15,571 nucleotides of DNA from Betaproteobacteria bacterium (GCA_005882155.1 VBCQ01000012.1:1-15571); one strand, 5' to 3'; counted from the first letter of the stretch, positions 1 to 7,742 are shown. Numbers and translations are program-made. The notes: a model not told the origin generated them from the sequence alone.

Positions 1-53
1 ATGCATACGCTTGAAGCAAGAGAAGTCAGGCCGTGTCTGAAGGAATCCGCATC

Positions 54-275
54 ATGAACGCTTCGATGTCCGCCGTTGAAACCGCCCGCTACGAATTGCG
101 CTTCCAGTCGCTGTTCAACGAAGGACGCGCGTACACCTTTCCGTGCGACGCGGCGGGCCACGTGAACATCGATGCGTTGAGCGAGCGAGCGCGGCAAAAC
201 TATCTCTATGCACGCACGGTGATCGGGCGCGAATTCTCGATGCCCGCGGTGCTGCCGGATCGCGCGCTTCACTAG
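54..275 (+). CDS. Small conserved hypothetical protein (73 aa)
   Basis: I read this as a short cytosolic protein of unknown function. The start at 54 is preferred because AGGAA lies 8 bases upstream; an in-frame GTG at 33 would add seven residues, and an ATG at 66 is also possible. The body has the pattern YELRFQSLFNEGR, then FPCDAAGHVNIDALSERARQNY and a C-terminal VIGREF. From memory, this resembles a family of 60-80 residue hypothetical proteins common in Burkholderiales that carry the same SLFN...FPCD...LSERARxNY core; no function is known to me. There is no signal peptide or membrane segment. A hairpin 15 bases after the stop suggests it is transcribed alone or ends a unit that begins left of the window. 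The reading frame is confident; the role is unknown. Confidence 0.8.
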   Translation: MNASMSAVETARYELRFQSLFNEGRAYTFPCDAAGHVNIDALSERARQNYLYARTVIGREFSMPAVLPDRALH

Positions 276-289
276 CGGTAAATGTCACG

Positions 290-308
290 GCCTTCGTCAC
301 ACGAAGGC
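290..308 (+). terminator. Hairpin after the 73-aa gene
   Basis: A perfect 8-bp stem (GCCTTCGT / ACGAAGGC) with a CAC loop begins 15 bases after the stop codon of the small gene. No U tract follows, so intrinsic termination is only probable. Its position right after the stop supports a 3'-end role. Confidence 0.45.
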
Positions 309-400
309 ATGCCGTCTGCTTCATTCAAGGGGGGTCACGCCGTTGATCCTCCATTCGGGGGATGCACTGCGGTCGTGACGAGTGCCACGATCAAGACATC

Positions 401-1282
401 ATGAAGCTCTTCTCTTTGCGACTTGCCGACTTGAGCCCGCCGCGACCGAATTGGCGCTGGCGCGGTTCGGTGGCTGCGCTGGCCGCGTTGATGAGCTGCA
501 TGAACTTCGAGACGCAGCAGCGCAAGTGGATCTTCCAGGCCGGACTGCCGAACGATTCGGCGAGCACGCAGGAATCGAGCCTCGGTCTGAAGGAACGCTG
601 GGTCGAGTTCGATTCGACCGAGACCGGCTCGCCGGTCAAGCTGCACGCGTTGTGGCTCGCGCAAGCGCGCGCCGATGCTCCCGTGCTGCTCTACCTCCAT
701 GGCGCGCGCTGGGATCTGCGCGGCAGCACGCAGCGAATGGAGCGCTTGCATGAGCTCGGCTTCGCGGTGCTTGGCATCGACTATCGCGGCTTCGGCCGCA
801 GCACGGCGGCGCTGCCGTCCGAGCGCATGGTCTGCGAAGACGCGCGCGCCGCCTGGCAGTGGCTCGCGCAACGCTTCCCCGACGCGCAGCGCTACGTCTA
901 CGGCCACTCGCTGGGCGGTGCCATCGCAGTGCAGCTCGCGACCGAAGTCGCCGATGCCGCGGGCTTGATTATCGAAGGCACGTTCACCTCGATTCCCGAT
1001 CTGTACGCGGGCATGAAATGGGGCTGGCTGCCGATCGAGCCGTGGATCACCCAGCGCTTCGACTCGGCGCAGCGCGTGGCCCAGGTGCAGGTGCCGCTGC
1101 TCGTCGTGCACGGCAGCGCCGATGAGCTGATCCATCCCGACCACGGCCGTACGCTGTTCGAGCGCGCGACTGCCCGCAAGCGCTTCCTGCTGATCGAAGG
1201 CGGCTCGCACCACGACACGCATGCCGTCGGATACGCGCAGTACCGCGAGGCACTGCGCGATTTGTTCGGCATCGCGGCCTAA
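401..1282 (+). CDS. Alpha/beta hydrolase, possibly a lipoprotein
   Basis: This is a serine hydrolase of the alpha/beta fold, resembling the BEM46/ABHD13-17-like group; the substrate is unknown. Counting from Met at 401 (293 aa), the oxyanion HG is at 100-101, the nucleophile Ser170 sits in GHSLGG, the acid is Asp241 in GSADELI, and the base is His270 or His271 in EGGSHH. The N-terminus has several arginines, then a hydrophobic run ending in LMSC (residues 30-33). That fits a lipobox with Cys33, so the enzyme may be a periplasmic lipoprotein; a plain membrane anchor is the alternative. An upstream ATG at 362 would add 13 polar residues that do not look like a signal. Neither start has a well-spaced Shine-Dalgarno. 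The gene stands alone and ends in a strong hairpin overlapping its stop codon. Confidence 0.85.
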   Translation: MKLFSLRLADLSPPRPNWRWRGSVAALAALMSCMNFETQQRKWIFQAGLPNDSASTQESSLGLKERWVEFDSTETGSPVKLHALWLAQARADAPVLLYLHGARWDLRGSTQRMERLHELGFAVLGIDYRGFGRSTAALPSERMVCEDARAAWQWLAQRFPDAQRYVYGHSLGGAIAVQLATEVADAAGLIIEGTFTSIPDLYAGMKWGWLPIEPWITQRFDSAQRVAQVQVPLLVVHGSADELIHPDHGRTLFERATARKRFLLIEGGSHHDTHAVGYAQYREALRDLFGIAA

Positions 1283-1303
1283 GCCGGCCTGCGGCCGGCT
1301 TAG
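1279..1303 (+). terminator. Stop-overlapping hairpin, hydrolase 3' end
   Basis: A perfect 11-bp stem (CTAAGCCGGCC / GGCCGGCTTAG) with a TGC loop includes the TAA stop of the hydrolase. There is no U tract. Its strength and placement between convergent genes make it a likely transcript 3'-end structure. Confidence 0.5.
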
Positions 1304-1371
1304 CGTTCGCGATGCTCGTTGCTGCGATGACGTACGAGGCCCGCGAGGTGTTTCGTGTTTCGAGCTGGAGT

Positions 1372-1443
1372 CCCCCTCTTGGAGGGGGACTTGGGGGAGC
1401 ACTCGAACATGCTGGAACCCCCTCTCGGAGGGGGCAGGGGGAG
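1372..1443. repeat. Paired C-run/G-run intergenic repeats
   Basis: Two near-identical units lie at 1372-1399 and 1418-1443. Each reads five C, TCT, T or C, GGA, five G, a short A/C/T spacer, five G, AG. Each can fold on itself (CCCCCTC against GAGGGGG). They sit in the gap between convergent genes. From memory, dispersed repeats of this type are common between genes in Burkholderiales genomes; copy number elsewhere cannot be seen here. Confidence 0.6.
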
Positions 1444-1457
1444 CGGTGCGTTAAACC

Positions 1458-1480
1458 GGTGACGGCCGACGGCCGTCACC
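1458..1480 (-). terminator. Hairpin at 3' end of 494-aa gene
   Basis: A perfect 10-bp stem (GGTGACGGCC / GGCCGTCACC) with a GAC loop overlaps the TGA stop of the minus-strand gene. It mirrors the hairpin that overlaps the convergent hydrolase's stop. No long U tract follows. Confidence 0.45.
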
Positions 1481-2963
1481 GATCGTCCGAGTCGCGTCCG
1501 GTCGAAGCCGGCACCGGCGGGTTCACGCTCTTCAAGCTGCCGGTCAACACCCAGGCGCGTTGGCTCGGCGCGAAGCGCGGCGCCAGGGTGCCGTCGTTGA
1601 TCTCGCGCGTCACCGCGAAGCGGTTGAACGAGGTGGCGGGCAGGAACAAGCGCTCGTTGTTCTCGAAGCCGTCCGACGCTGAATCGACGTCGCCTTCGAT
1701 CGCCGAGATCACGCCGTCGTTGTTCTGATCGACGCGCCTGACCTCGGCCGCGTAAGCGTCGAACAGCCGCTGCGGGAACGGCACGCCGGGCTCGAACGAT
1801 GCGACGCGCTCGTAGACGTCGAGATAGATCTCGCGCGCCAGGCCGCTCGGGATGAAGCGCATGCGGAACTCGCGCTGCGAATCGATATCGGCCTCGAACT
1901 TGTCGGGGTCGCGCGGCCCGCTCGCGGCGAGCACGCCGATCGTGTTCGGGTTGTCGCCGTAGGTGATGGGACTGTTCTTGATGCCCGACGGACCCGAGCC
2001 CGGAATCAACGACGACAGCGCGCCGACCTGGCCGGCCTCGAAGCTGCCGGGAATGCCGCCGGTGAACGGCAGCTCGTACAGCGGGTGGACCCAATTGGTC
2101 GTGTAGTTGAACTCCCAGTAGGCGTGGCAATCGCTTTGCTGCAGACAGTTGTAGGCGCCCATGCTCAATTGAATCGGCACGACGTTGGTCTGCGTGCTCG
2201 GGAACTGATCAGTCTCACGCGGGAGGTGAATATCGCGCCCGTCCATCGTGAAGAATTGTCCGGGCACGTTGTGGCCGGTGCCTATCGCCTTCAGCGCTGC
2301 GGCGTCGGCGGCGGTGATGGTGCCGAATTGCGCGTGCCCATCGGGTCGCGGCGCTGCGATCGGCGCGACGCGCAGGTCGTGAATCATCCAGCCTTCGTAC
2401 CAGCCGCTCTCGTTGTTGATGACGAACAGGCCCGAGATGTCGGTGAAGATGTCGATGAAGGCCTCAACGTCGTTCGGGTCGGTCGGCAAGCCGGGCTTGG
2501 GCTCGACCACCAGGCGCACCGCGCCGATCGTCGCAAGGCCGCAATCGAAACCGGTGGCGGTCAACATTGCCGCATCGTTGACACCCGGAAACTGCTTCGT
2601 GAACACATTCGGCTCGAAGCCCTTGGTGTCGAGCAAGTAGTACTGGAAAAGCTGGCTCGGCTGATCGGCTTCGGCATAGGCCTGCGTCGGCACGGCCGAG
2701 TGCGGCCGCGCGGCCAGTGTCTCGAGCCGGTCGCGCAGGGGCTTGGGCAACTGGCTGATGTCGCCGCGCTGGGCCAGCGCGTCGCGGTCTTTCTGCGCGC
2801 TGGGATTCGGATGGCATTGCGAGGCAGGCTTTTGCGACTGCGGCTTCTTCGCCTCGGCGCTCGTCGCAGTCAGCGCGCCGACGCCGATCAGGGCGGCGAA
2901 GCAGGCGCCGGCGACCGAGATCGAGCGGGCTCGGCGCGGCGGATTGGGTGAAGGTGCGTGCAT
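1476..2963 (-). CDS. Secreted protein of unknown function with an EF-hand-like loop
   Basis: I do not recognise this family. The start at 2963 is chosen because GGGAG precedes it by about 7 bases and a classic signal peptide follows: basic PPRRARS, hydrophobic VAGACFAALIGVGAL, cleavage near ATSAEA. An upstream ATG at 2999 lacks these signs. The mature protein of roughly 460 residues is rich in Gly, Pro and Asp. Around residue 412 it has DQNNDGVISAIEGD, a good match to an EF-hand calcium loop. Four cysteines (in SQCHP, FDCGL, YNCLQQSDC) suggest periplasmic or extracellular folding. It lies 92 bases downstream of the broken metallo-hydrolase on the same strand, so co-transcription from the HxlR-proximal promoter is plausible. 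No catalytic motif is apparent. Secretion is confident, function is not. Confidence 0.8.
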   Translation of the reverse strand: MHAPSPNPPRRARSISVAGACFAALIGVGALTATSAEAKKPQSQKPASQCHPNPSAQKDRDALAQRGDISQLPKPLRDRLETLAARPHSAVPTQAYAEADQPSQLFQYYLLDTKGFEPNVFTKQFPGVNDAAMLTATGFDCGLATIGAVRLVVEPKPGLPTDPNDVEAFIDIFTDISGLFVINNESGWYEGWMIHDLRVAPIAAPRPDGHAQFGTITAADAAALKAIGTGHNVPGQFFTMDGRDIHLPRETDQFPSTQTNVVPIQLSMGAYNCLQQSDCHAYWEFNYTTNWVHPLYELPFTGGIPGSFEAGQVGALSSLIPGSGPSGIKNSPITYGDNPNTIGVLAASGPRDPDKFEADIDSQREFRMRFIPSGLAREIYLDVYERVASFEPGVPFPQRLFDAYAAEVRRVDQNNDGVISAIEGDVDSASDGFENNERLFLPATSFNRFAVTREINDGTLAPRFAPSQRAWVLTGSLKSVNPPVPASTGRDSDDR

Positions 2964-2983
2964 CGTGGGCTCCCGGAAAGGTT

Positions 2984-3020
2984 GGGCCGGCGGCCGCACC
3001 CGATGTGCGAGCGCCGGCCC
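2984..3020 (-). other. Inverted repeat between metallo-hydrolase and secreted-protein genes
   Basis: GGGCCGGCG at 2984-2992 pairs perfectly with CGCCGGCCC at 3012-3020 across a 19-base loop. It lies after the upstream gene's stop and before the ribosome binding site of the next gene on the minus strand. It could weaken read-through or stabilise one of the transcripts; it could also be a chance product of high GC. Confidence 0.35.
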
Positions 3021-3055
3021 GGTTAATCCGCGGCCGCGATGCGGCGGTTCATCGG

Positions 3056-4923
3056 CTATCGCGAAGCGTGGGTATCGGCCAACAGCGGCGCGCCGATCTG
3101 TGGCGTGCTCTGGTCGATCTCGCGCGCATACAAGATGAACTTGAAGGGGTCGACTTGCTGCACTTTTTCCATCAGCTTGAGGTAGACGACGCGGCGCACA
3201 CCGGCGAGCCGCGTGCTGTTCGGAAAACGCGGTTGCCCCCAGCGCAGCACTTGCGCCGCGAGTTCGTGCCGGCCGTCGGAGACCATCCGCTCGGCGGCCG
3301 AGGCGAGCTGCGATTCGCTGACGCCAAGGTAGTCGACCAGCGCGGCGCCGCGATCGGTGTCGCTCAAACTGTCGAGCCCCTCGAGACCGTTGTGCCAGTA
3401 GCCGCTGTGCTGATCGAACAAGCGATTGATCATGTGCTCGCGCATCACCAGGTAGGCGAGGTGAACGCTGGATGGGCTTTGGGCCAAGGTCGGTGCGATC
3501 AGGTTGGCTTGCTGAATCGCGCTGCGCGTTGCGCCGGTCTTGACTTCGCGCAGCACAGCGTCGCGCAGCCAGGCGAGCTGAATCCGCAGGTCGGCCAGCA
3601 TCTCGGTCGACCCGAAGACGCGTGTCAGCGGCTCATGGCCGTGCAGCAGGATGCGCGGCTTCAACGCATTCACTTGGTCGATGGCCTCGAGCATGCCGTC
3701 GATGCTTCCCTCCTCGACGAAGGGCGCACCGAAGTACGGCATCAGGACGTCGCCGGTGAACAGCACGCCGTGCTCGGGCAGGCGGATCAGCAGCGCGTCC
3801 TCGGTTTCGCCGCCGCGGGTGGGCAGCAAACGTCGGGCCGGTAGGCGAGCACATCATCGAGCTTGAAGCGCTGACCGAAGAAGCGCCGCATGACGGCCGG
3901 ATCACCAGCAGCGTCGTGCGCGAGCTCGGCCGCGTAGTTGCTGCGGCCGATGAAACGCACCGCGTTCGCCAAGCTTCTGAAGTAGCGCTGGCCGCCGACA
4001 TGGTCCCAGTGCGCATGCGTCACCAGCACGGTGGTCAGTGGCGGCAGTGAAGGGACTTTCGCCCGCAGCGCCTGATGCGCTCCGCGCGCCGCGTCGGCGC
4101 TGCTGCCGGCGTCGATGCTGATCAACTCGCGCCGGTCGGCCGAAACGATGAAGTGGTATTCGGTGAACTCGAATCCCGACACCACATACACGATGCCCGG
4201 TACCGCTTCGCGGATGCTGCGCGGCGAGAAGGCATGGCCGTTCACCGGGTCGGCGGAGAACGGCGTCGTGAAGATGGCCGGCTTGTCGGTTCCCTCGTAT
4301 CCGCTGAGCGCCTGGTAGCGCTTCGCCTCGCTCGCATTGCCGCGCGCGCGGTGCACTGCCGCGAGCTGAAAGTAGACCTCGCGCAACCAGCCGGCGTGGG
4401 GCGCCCGGTCGGCGTGCTCAACGCACCAGGCGAGGTCGGCGAGCGCGGCGTCGCGCTCGCCGAGCAAGCCCGGCAGCTGTGCGCGAACGACACCCGACAT
4501 CCAGCGTGCGAGGTACATCTGGCCGCCGGTGAGCCGCTTGGCTTCGTCGAGCATGGCGACACTGTCGCGCACCCAGCTTATGCGCTGGAGCAGCAACACG
4601 TCGTTGGCGCGACCCGCGCGCAGCGACGCGATGGCGATCAGGTATTGCGCTTTCTGCACGTCGCTCAGCTGCGAGTCGAAGCGCTTGCGCAAGTCTTCGA
4701 AATACGCGATGCCTTCGGCGTGGCGCCCGGCGTTGGCGAACTGCGCCATCAACAGGAACAGCAGCTGCGGGTCCGACGGCGGATGCCATTGGTTCACCTG
4801 CTTCAGGTAGGCGAGCTCAGGGCCTTCGCTGACGGCGGCTGACGCCGCGGCGAGCGACTGCGGCGACTGGAACAGCGCAACGCTGCAGGCGACTGCAAGC
4901 AAGAGGCGAGACAGGCGATTCAT
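3056..4923 (-). pseudogene. Metallo-beta-lactamase-fold hydrolase, alkylsulfatase-like, frameshifted
   Basis: Two overlapping frames, about 4923-3787 and 3829-3056, together encode one secreted metallo-hydrolase of about 622 aa if one base is restored. The start at 4923 follows AAAGG by 7 bases and gives a signal peptide (MNRLSRLLLAVACSVALF...LAAA). Residues about 35-215 are helical and TPR-like. The zinc motif THAHWDH is at about 302-308. After the break come GGETEDA, LFTGDV and LLHGHEP, then an alpha-helical segment with HSGYWHNGLEGL resembling the alkylsulfatase dimerisation region. The Glu in GGETEDA, where classical lactamase folds have His, fits class II alkylsulfatases such as SdsA1, which use Glu as zinc ligands. 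The frame breaks at 3828-3830 (GTTTG on the coding strand): one more T gives RPDVLLPTRGGETED. The substrate is inferred only. This could be a recent mutation or a sequencing error. Confidence 0.8.
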
Positions 4924-4962
4924 GGGCGAACCTTTCATAATGTCGAGTGGCTTCTGTTGGAG

Positions 4963-4989
4963 AAGTAACTATCATCAATGTAGTAACTT
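4963..4989. promoter_or_regulatory. Candidate HxlR operator in divergent gap
   Basis: AAGTAACTA (4963-4971) and TAGTAACTT (4981-4989) form an inverted repeat matching at 8 of 9 positions, with a 9-base spacer. The same arms also hold a direct AGTAACT repeat. The element lies between the divergent metallo-hydrolase and HxlR starts, where autoregulatory HxlR sites are usually found. A possible promoter for the HxlR gene, TTGCGA (4988-4993) then 17 bases then TAAGCT (5011-5016), begins inside the right arm. Confidence 0.55.
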
Positions 4990-5022
4990 GCGAAGCGGAA
5001 GTCAAATTGCTAAGCTCCTCGC

Positions 5023-5364
5023 ATGGCCAAGACCTATTCGATAGCCGATTGCCCGGTCGCCAAGACGCTCGACCTCATCGGCGAGCGCTGGACCATCTTG
5101 CTGCTGCGCGATCTGCTGCTGCACGGGCCGCGGCGCTTCCAGGATTTCCAGGACTCGCTGACGGGCGTCGCGCCGAATACCCTGTCGGCGCGGCTCAAGT
5201 CGCTGGAAGACAACGCTCTGGTGCGCCGCCAGCTCTACAACGAGCGCCCGCCGCGGCTCGAATACGTGCTGACGGAAAAGGGCAAAAGCCTCGGTCCGAT
5301 CGTCAGATCACTGCGCGACTGGGGTGTCAAGCACCTCAGCGACAAGCCGACCCAGCGAAAGTGA
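5023..5364 (+). CDS. HxlR-family transcriptional regulator
   Basis: This 113-residue winged-helix DNA-binding protein matches the usual HxlR length. Diagnostic stretches are DCPVAKTLDLIGERWTILLL at the N-terminus, RRFQDFQDSL and APNTLSARLKSLE across the recognition region, and a wing with RLEYVLTEKG. Cys10, just before PVAKTLDLIG, sits at the conserved position used for redox or electrophile sensing in characterised members such as YodB and HypR. Whether it senses anything here is inference. The gene is divergent from the metallo-hydrolase with a 99-base gap that holds a near-perfect inverted repeat. The lipase-like gene begins 74 bases downstream on the same strand. It may regulate itself, the lipase-like gene and the opposite unit. 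The family call is very sure. Confidence 0.95.
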   Translation: MAKTYSIADCPVAKTLDLIGERWTILLLRDLLLHGPRRFQDFQDSLTGVAPNTLSARLKSLEDNALVRRQLYNERPPRLEYVLTEKGKSLGPIVRSLRDWGVKHLSDKPTQRK

Positions 5365-5438
5365 CGATGGCGAATTCATGTTGACCGGCCTATAAGAACG
5401 AAGCGAAGAACACCACACGCTTCCTTCAGGAGACCAAC

Positions 5439-7571
5439 ATGCTCGCATTCCGCGCTCGCCGGCTGGCGGTGGCCATTGCCTTCTCGCTCGTTCCGCTGGC
5501 GGCACTGGCCGACAACGTCAGCGTCAGGTTCGATTTTTCGGACCCGGCAACGGCCCCGTTCCCGACCGACCGCTTCACCGTTCGCGACAGCTCGCAAGCG
5601 ACGTTCAGGCGCGTCAGCCTGCCGAAGCCCGATTGCGCGGTGCGCGTGAGCGACTGCCAGGACATAGACGTCATCAACACGCTCGACGGTTTCTCGACGC
5701 AGCCGCGCATCACGGTGCCGTTCGACGGCGACATCGACGTGACGAGCGTCAACAGCAACACGGTGTTCCTCGTCAACTTGGGCGACACGCTGACGCTCGC
5801 CGGCGTCGGCCACAAGGTCGGCATCAACCAGCTGCTATGGGACCCGGCGACGCAGACGCTGGTGTTCGAGTCCGACGAGTTGCTCGCCGAGCATTCGCGC
5901 TACTTGCTCGTCGTGACCGACGGCGTGCGCGATGCGAGCGGCAAGCCGATCGTCCCCGGCCACTTCGACGGCGAGGCGGCGGTGGCCTTCGAGCGCGACT
6001 TGAGCGACTATCGGCGCGACCTGCGCGACGCATTGCGCATGCGCTTGACCGGCGGCCAGAAGATCGTTGCAGCGTCGCTCTTCACGACGCAAACCATCAG
6101 CGCAGATCTGCAGAAGATTGCTCAGCAGATCAAGCAGTCGACGCCGCCGGCGGCCGACTTCATCGTCGGCGCGACGGCCGGCGGACCGGTACGCGCGCTG
6201 TTCCCGCTCACAAGCGTGGCGGGGATCCAATTCAACCGCCAGATCGGCACTGCGCCGACCTTCTCCGCATCGTTCCTGCCGACGCCGGCCTTGAACGTCG
6301 TGCCGGGCTCGGTCGCGCAGATCGCCTACGGCAAGTTCCATTCGCCCGACTACGAGACCGCGGCCAAATACATCCCCGCGACACCGACGCTGAGTGGCCA
6401 TCCTGCGGTGCAAGGAACCAACGAGTTGACGTTCCAGCTGTTCATCCCGGCCGGCGCGAAACCAGCAGGCGGCTGGCCGGTCGCGATCTTCGGCCATGGC
6501 TTCGGCGACAGCATGTACGGCGCGCCGTGGACCGTGGCGTCGGTGTTCGCGTCGCAAGGTATCGCCACCTTGACGATCAACGTCGTCGGCCATGGTGGCG
6601 GTCCGCTCGGCACGTTGACTGTGCTGCTCAACGGCGGCGCGCTTCCGGTGGTGATCAATGCCGGCGGGCGCGGCATCGACCAGGACGGCAACGGCAACAT
6701 CGACTCGACCGAAGGCTCGAGCGCCGCGCCGCCGCGCACCGCGATCGCCAGCCGAGACGGTCTGCGCCAGACGGTGATCGACATCATGCAGTTGGTGCGC
6801 GAGGTCGAGGTCGGCATCGACGTCGATGGCGACGGCGTACCCGACCTCAACGCGCAGCGCATCTACTACAGCGGCCAATCGTTCGGCGGCATCTACGGCA
6901 CGATCCTGTTGGGTGTCGAGCCGAGCATCAAGGCCGGCGTGCCCAACGTCGCGGGCGGCTCGATCGTCGAGGTCGCGCGGCTGGGCGGGTTCCGCCCGCT
7001 CGTCGGCATCGGGCTGGCCACACGCATCCCGTCGTTGATCAACGTTTCCGACCCGAGCGGGATCGCGTTCAACGAAAACATCCCGCTGCGTAATCTGCCG
7101 CCGGTCATCAACAACGTTGCGGGAGCGCTCGAGATCGCGCGCGACCTCGATCGGCTGGAATGGGTCCAGCAAGCCGGCAACCCAGTGGCCTACGCGCCGT
7201 TCATCCGCAAGCAGCCGCTCGCGGGCAATGCGGCCAAGCCGGTGATCTTCCAGTTCGCCAAGGGTGACAAGACGGTGCCGAACCCGACGACGACGGCGAT
7301 CCTGCGTGCCGGCGATCTCGCCGATCGTGCGACCTTGTTCCGCAACGACCTCGCGTTCTTGAACAACGCAGCCGTGCCGAAGAACCCGCACACGTTCTTG
7401 AGCAACATCGGCGTGGCAGCGGCGGCAAACTATGCCGTCGGTGCGCAGCAGCAGATCGCCGTGTTCTTCGCCACGCATGGCGGCGTGACGATCGACCCCG
7501 ACGGTCCCGGCCCATTCTTCGAAGTGCCGGTCGTGTTGCCGTTGCCGGAGACGCTGAGCTTCATTCCCTGA
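5439..7571 (+). CDS. Secreted lipase-like alpha/beta hydrolase with calcium loops
   Basis: This is a 710-residue exported serine hydrolase, probably a lipase or esterase. A signal peptide spans residues 1-24 with an ALA cleavage site; AGGAGA lies 7 bases before the ATG. Residues about 25-160 look like a beta-rich Ig-like domain (PFPTDRFTV, ITVPFDGDIDV, TDGVRDASGKPI), as in the N-terminal domain of bacterial virulence-type lipases such as VolA. The hydrolase part has HGFG at 353-356 (oxyanion region), Ser481 in GQSFGG, Asp610 in KGDKTVP and His651 in NPHTF as the likely triad. Two aspartate-rich loops lie in the insert before the nucleophile: DQDGNGNIDSTEG from 414 and DVDGDGVPD from 461, both good calcium-binding patterns. 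The gene follows HxlR by 74 bases and ends before a 10-bp hairpin. The fold is confident; the substrate is unknown. Confidence 0.88.
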   Translation: MLAFRARRLAVAIAFSLVPLAALADNVSVRFDFSDPATAPFPTDRFTVRDSSQATFRRVSLPKPDCAVRVSDCQDIDVINTLDGFSTQPRITVPFDGDIDVTSVNSNTVFLVNLGDTLTLAGVGHKVGINQLLWDPATQTLVFESDELLAEHSRYLLVVTDGVRDASGKPIVPGHFDGEAAVAFERDLSDYRRDLRDALRMRLTGGQKIVAASLFTTQTISADLQKIAQQIKQSTPPAADFIVGATAGGPVRALFPLTSVAGIQFNRQIGTAPTFSASFLPTPALNVVPGSVAQIAYGKFHSPDYETAAKYIPATPTLSGHPAVQGTNELTFQLFIPAGAKPAGGWPVAIFGHGFGDSMYGAPWTVASVFASQGIATLTINVVGHGGGPLGTLTVLLNGGALPVVINAGGRGIDQDGNGNIDSTEGSSAAPPRTAIASRDGLRQTVIDIMQLVREVEVGIDVDGDGVPDLNAQRIYYSGQSFGGIYGTILLGVEPSIKAGVPNVAGGSIVEVARLGGFRPLVGIGLATRIPSLINVSDPSGIAFNENIPLRNLPPVINNVAGALEIARDLDRLEWVQQAGNPVAYAPFIRKQPLAGNAAKPVIFQFAKGDKTVPNPTTTAILRAGDLADRATLFRNDLAFLNNAAVPKNPHTFLSNIGVAAAANYAVGAQQQIAVFFATHGGVTIDPDGPGPFFEVPVVLPLPETLSFIP

Positions 7572-7589
7572 ACCGACGCGCCGTCGCCG

Positions 7590-7742
7590 TCAACGCCCTG
7601 CGGACTCACGCAGGGCGTCGACGCGATAGCGCTCGATCAGGCCCTCGGCCTTCATCTGCTTCAATGCCGCGGCGAGCCGCGGCGCGAGATCGGCGTGCTT
7701 GCGATGCCCGTCGACAAGTGCCGAATCACGACAGATTTTCAT
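7590..7742 (-). pseudogene. C-terminal remnant of a solute-binding (SBP_bac_3-like) protein
   Basis: A 50-residue open frame on the minus strand runs from an ATG at 7742 to a TGA at 7590. Its middle reads HADLAPRLAAALKQMKAEGL and then IERYRVDALRE. This is the look of the last two helices of periplasmic family-3 solute-binding domains, which typically end in (E/D)LAxxLxxALxxMKxDG followed by a short charged tail. No signal peptide or ligand-binding lobe lies upstream; the next 75 bases lead into the cyclase gene on the other strand. I read it as the surviving 3' end of a deleted gene. A true 50-residue protein is possible but less likely, as no ribosome binding site is evident. The family assignment is by eye. 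Confidence 0.5.
7593..7618 (+). terminator. Hairpin after lipase-like gene
   Basis: A perfect 10-bp stem (ACGCCCTGCG / CGCAGGGCGT) with a 6-base loop begins 22 bases after the lipase-like stop codon. There is no U tract on the plus strand. It overlaps the 3' end of the short minus-strand remnant, so it may have served that gene originally. Confidence 0.5.

Noticed and set aside
335..1402. Long minus-strand open frame opposite the first alpha/beta hydrolase
   Set aside because: Its product is Arg/His/Gln-rich with no domain, while the plus strand encodes a complete catalytic triad. It is a codon-bias shadow.
1372..1443. CRISPR-like or tandem repeat array
   Set aside because: There are only two units, 18 bases apart, and they are self-complementary C/G runs, not repeat-spacer units.
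3820..3835. Programmed ribosomal frameshifting in the metallo-hydrolase
   Set aside because: GTTTGC offers no recognisable slippery heptamer, and no stimulatory stem or internal Shine-Dalgarno stands out. A lost base is simpler.
2948..3844. Plus-strand open frame across the metallo-hydrolase C-terminal half
   Set aside because: It is antisense to conserved metal-binding and dimerisation-like sequence and shows no recognisable motif.
5835..7478. Minus-strand open frame of 547 codons opposite the lipase-like gene
   Set aside because: Length alone is explained by GC-rich codons; the product is Arg/Asp/Ala repeats and the plus strand has a signal peptide, triad and calcium loops.
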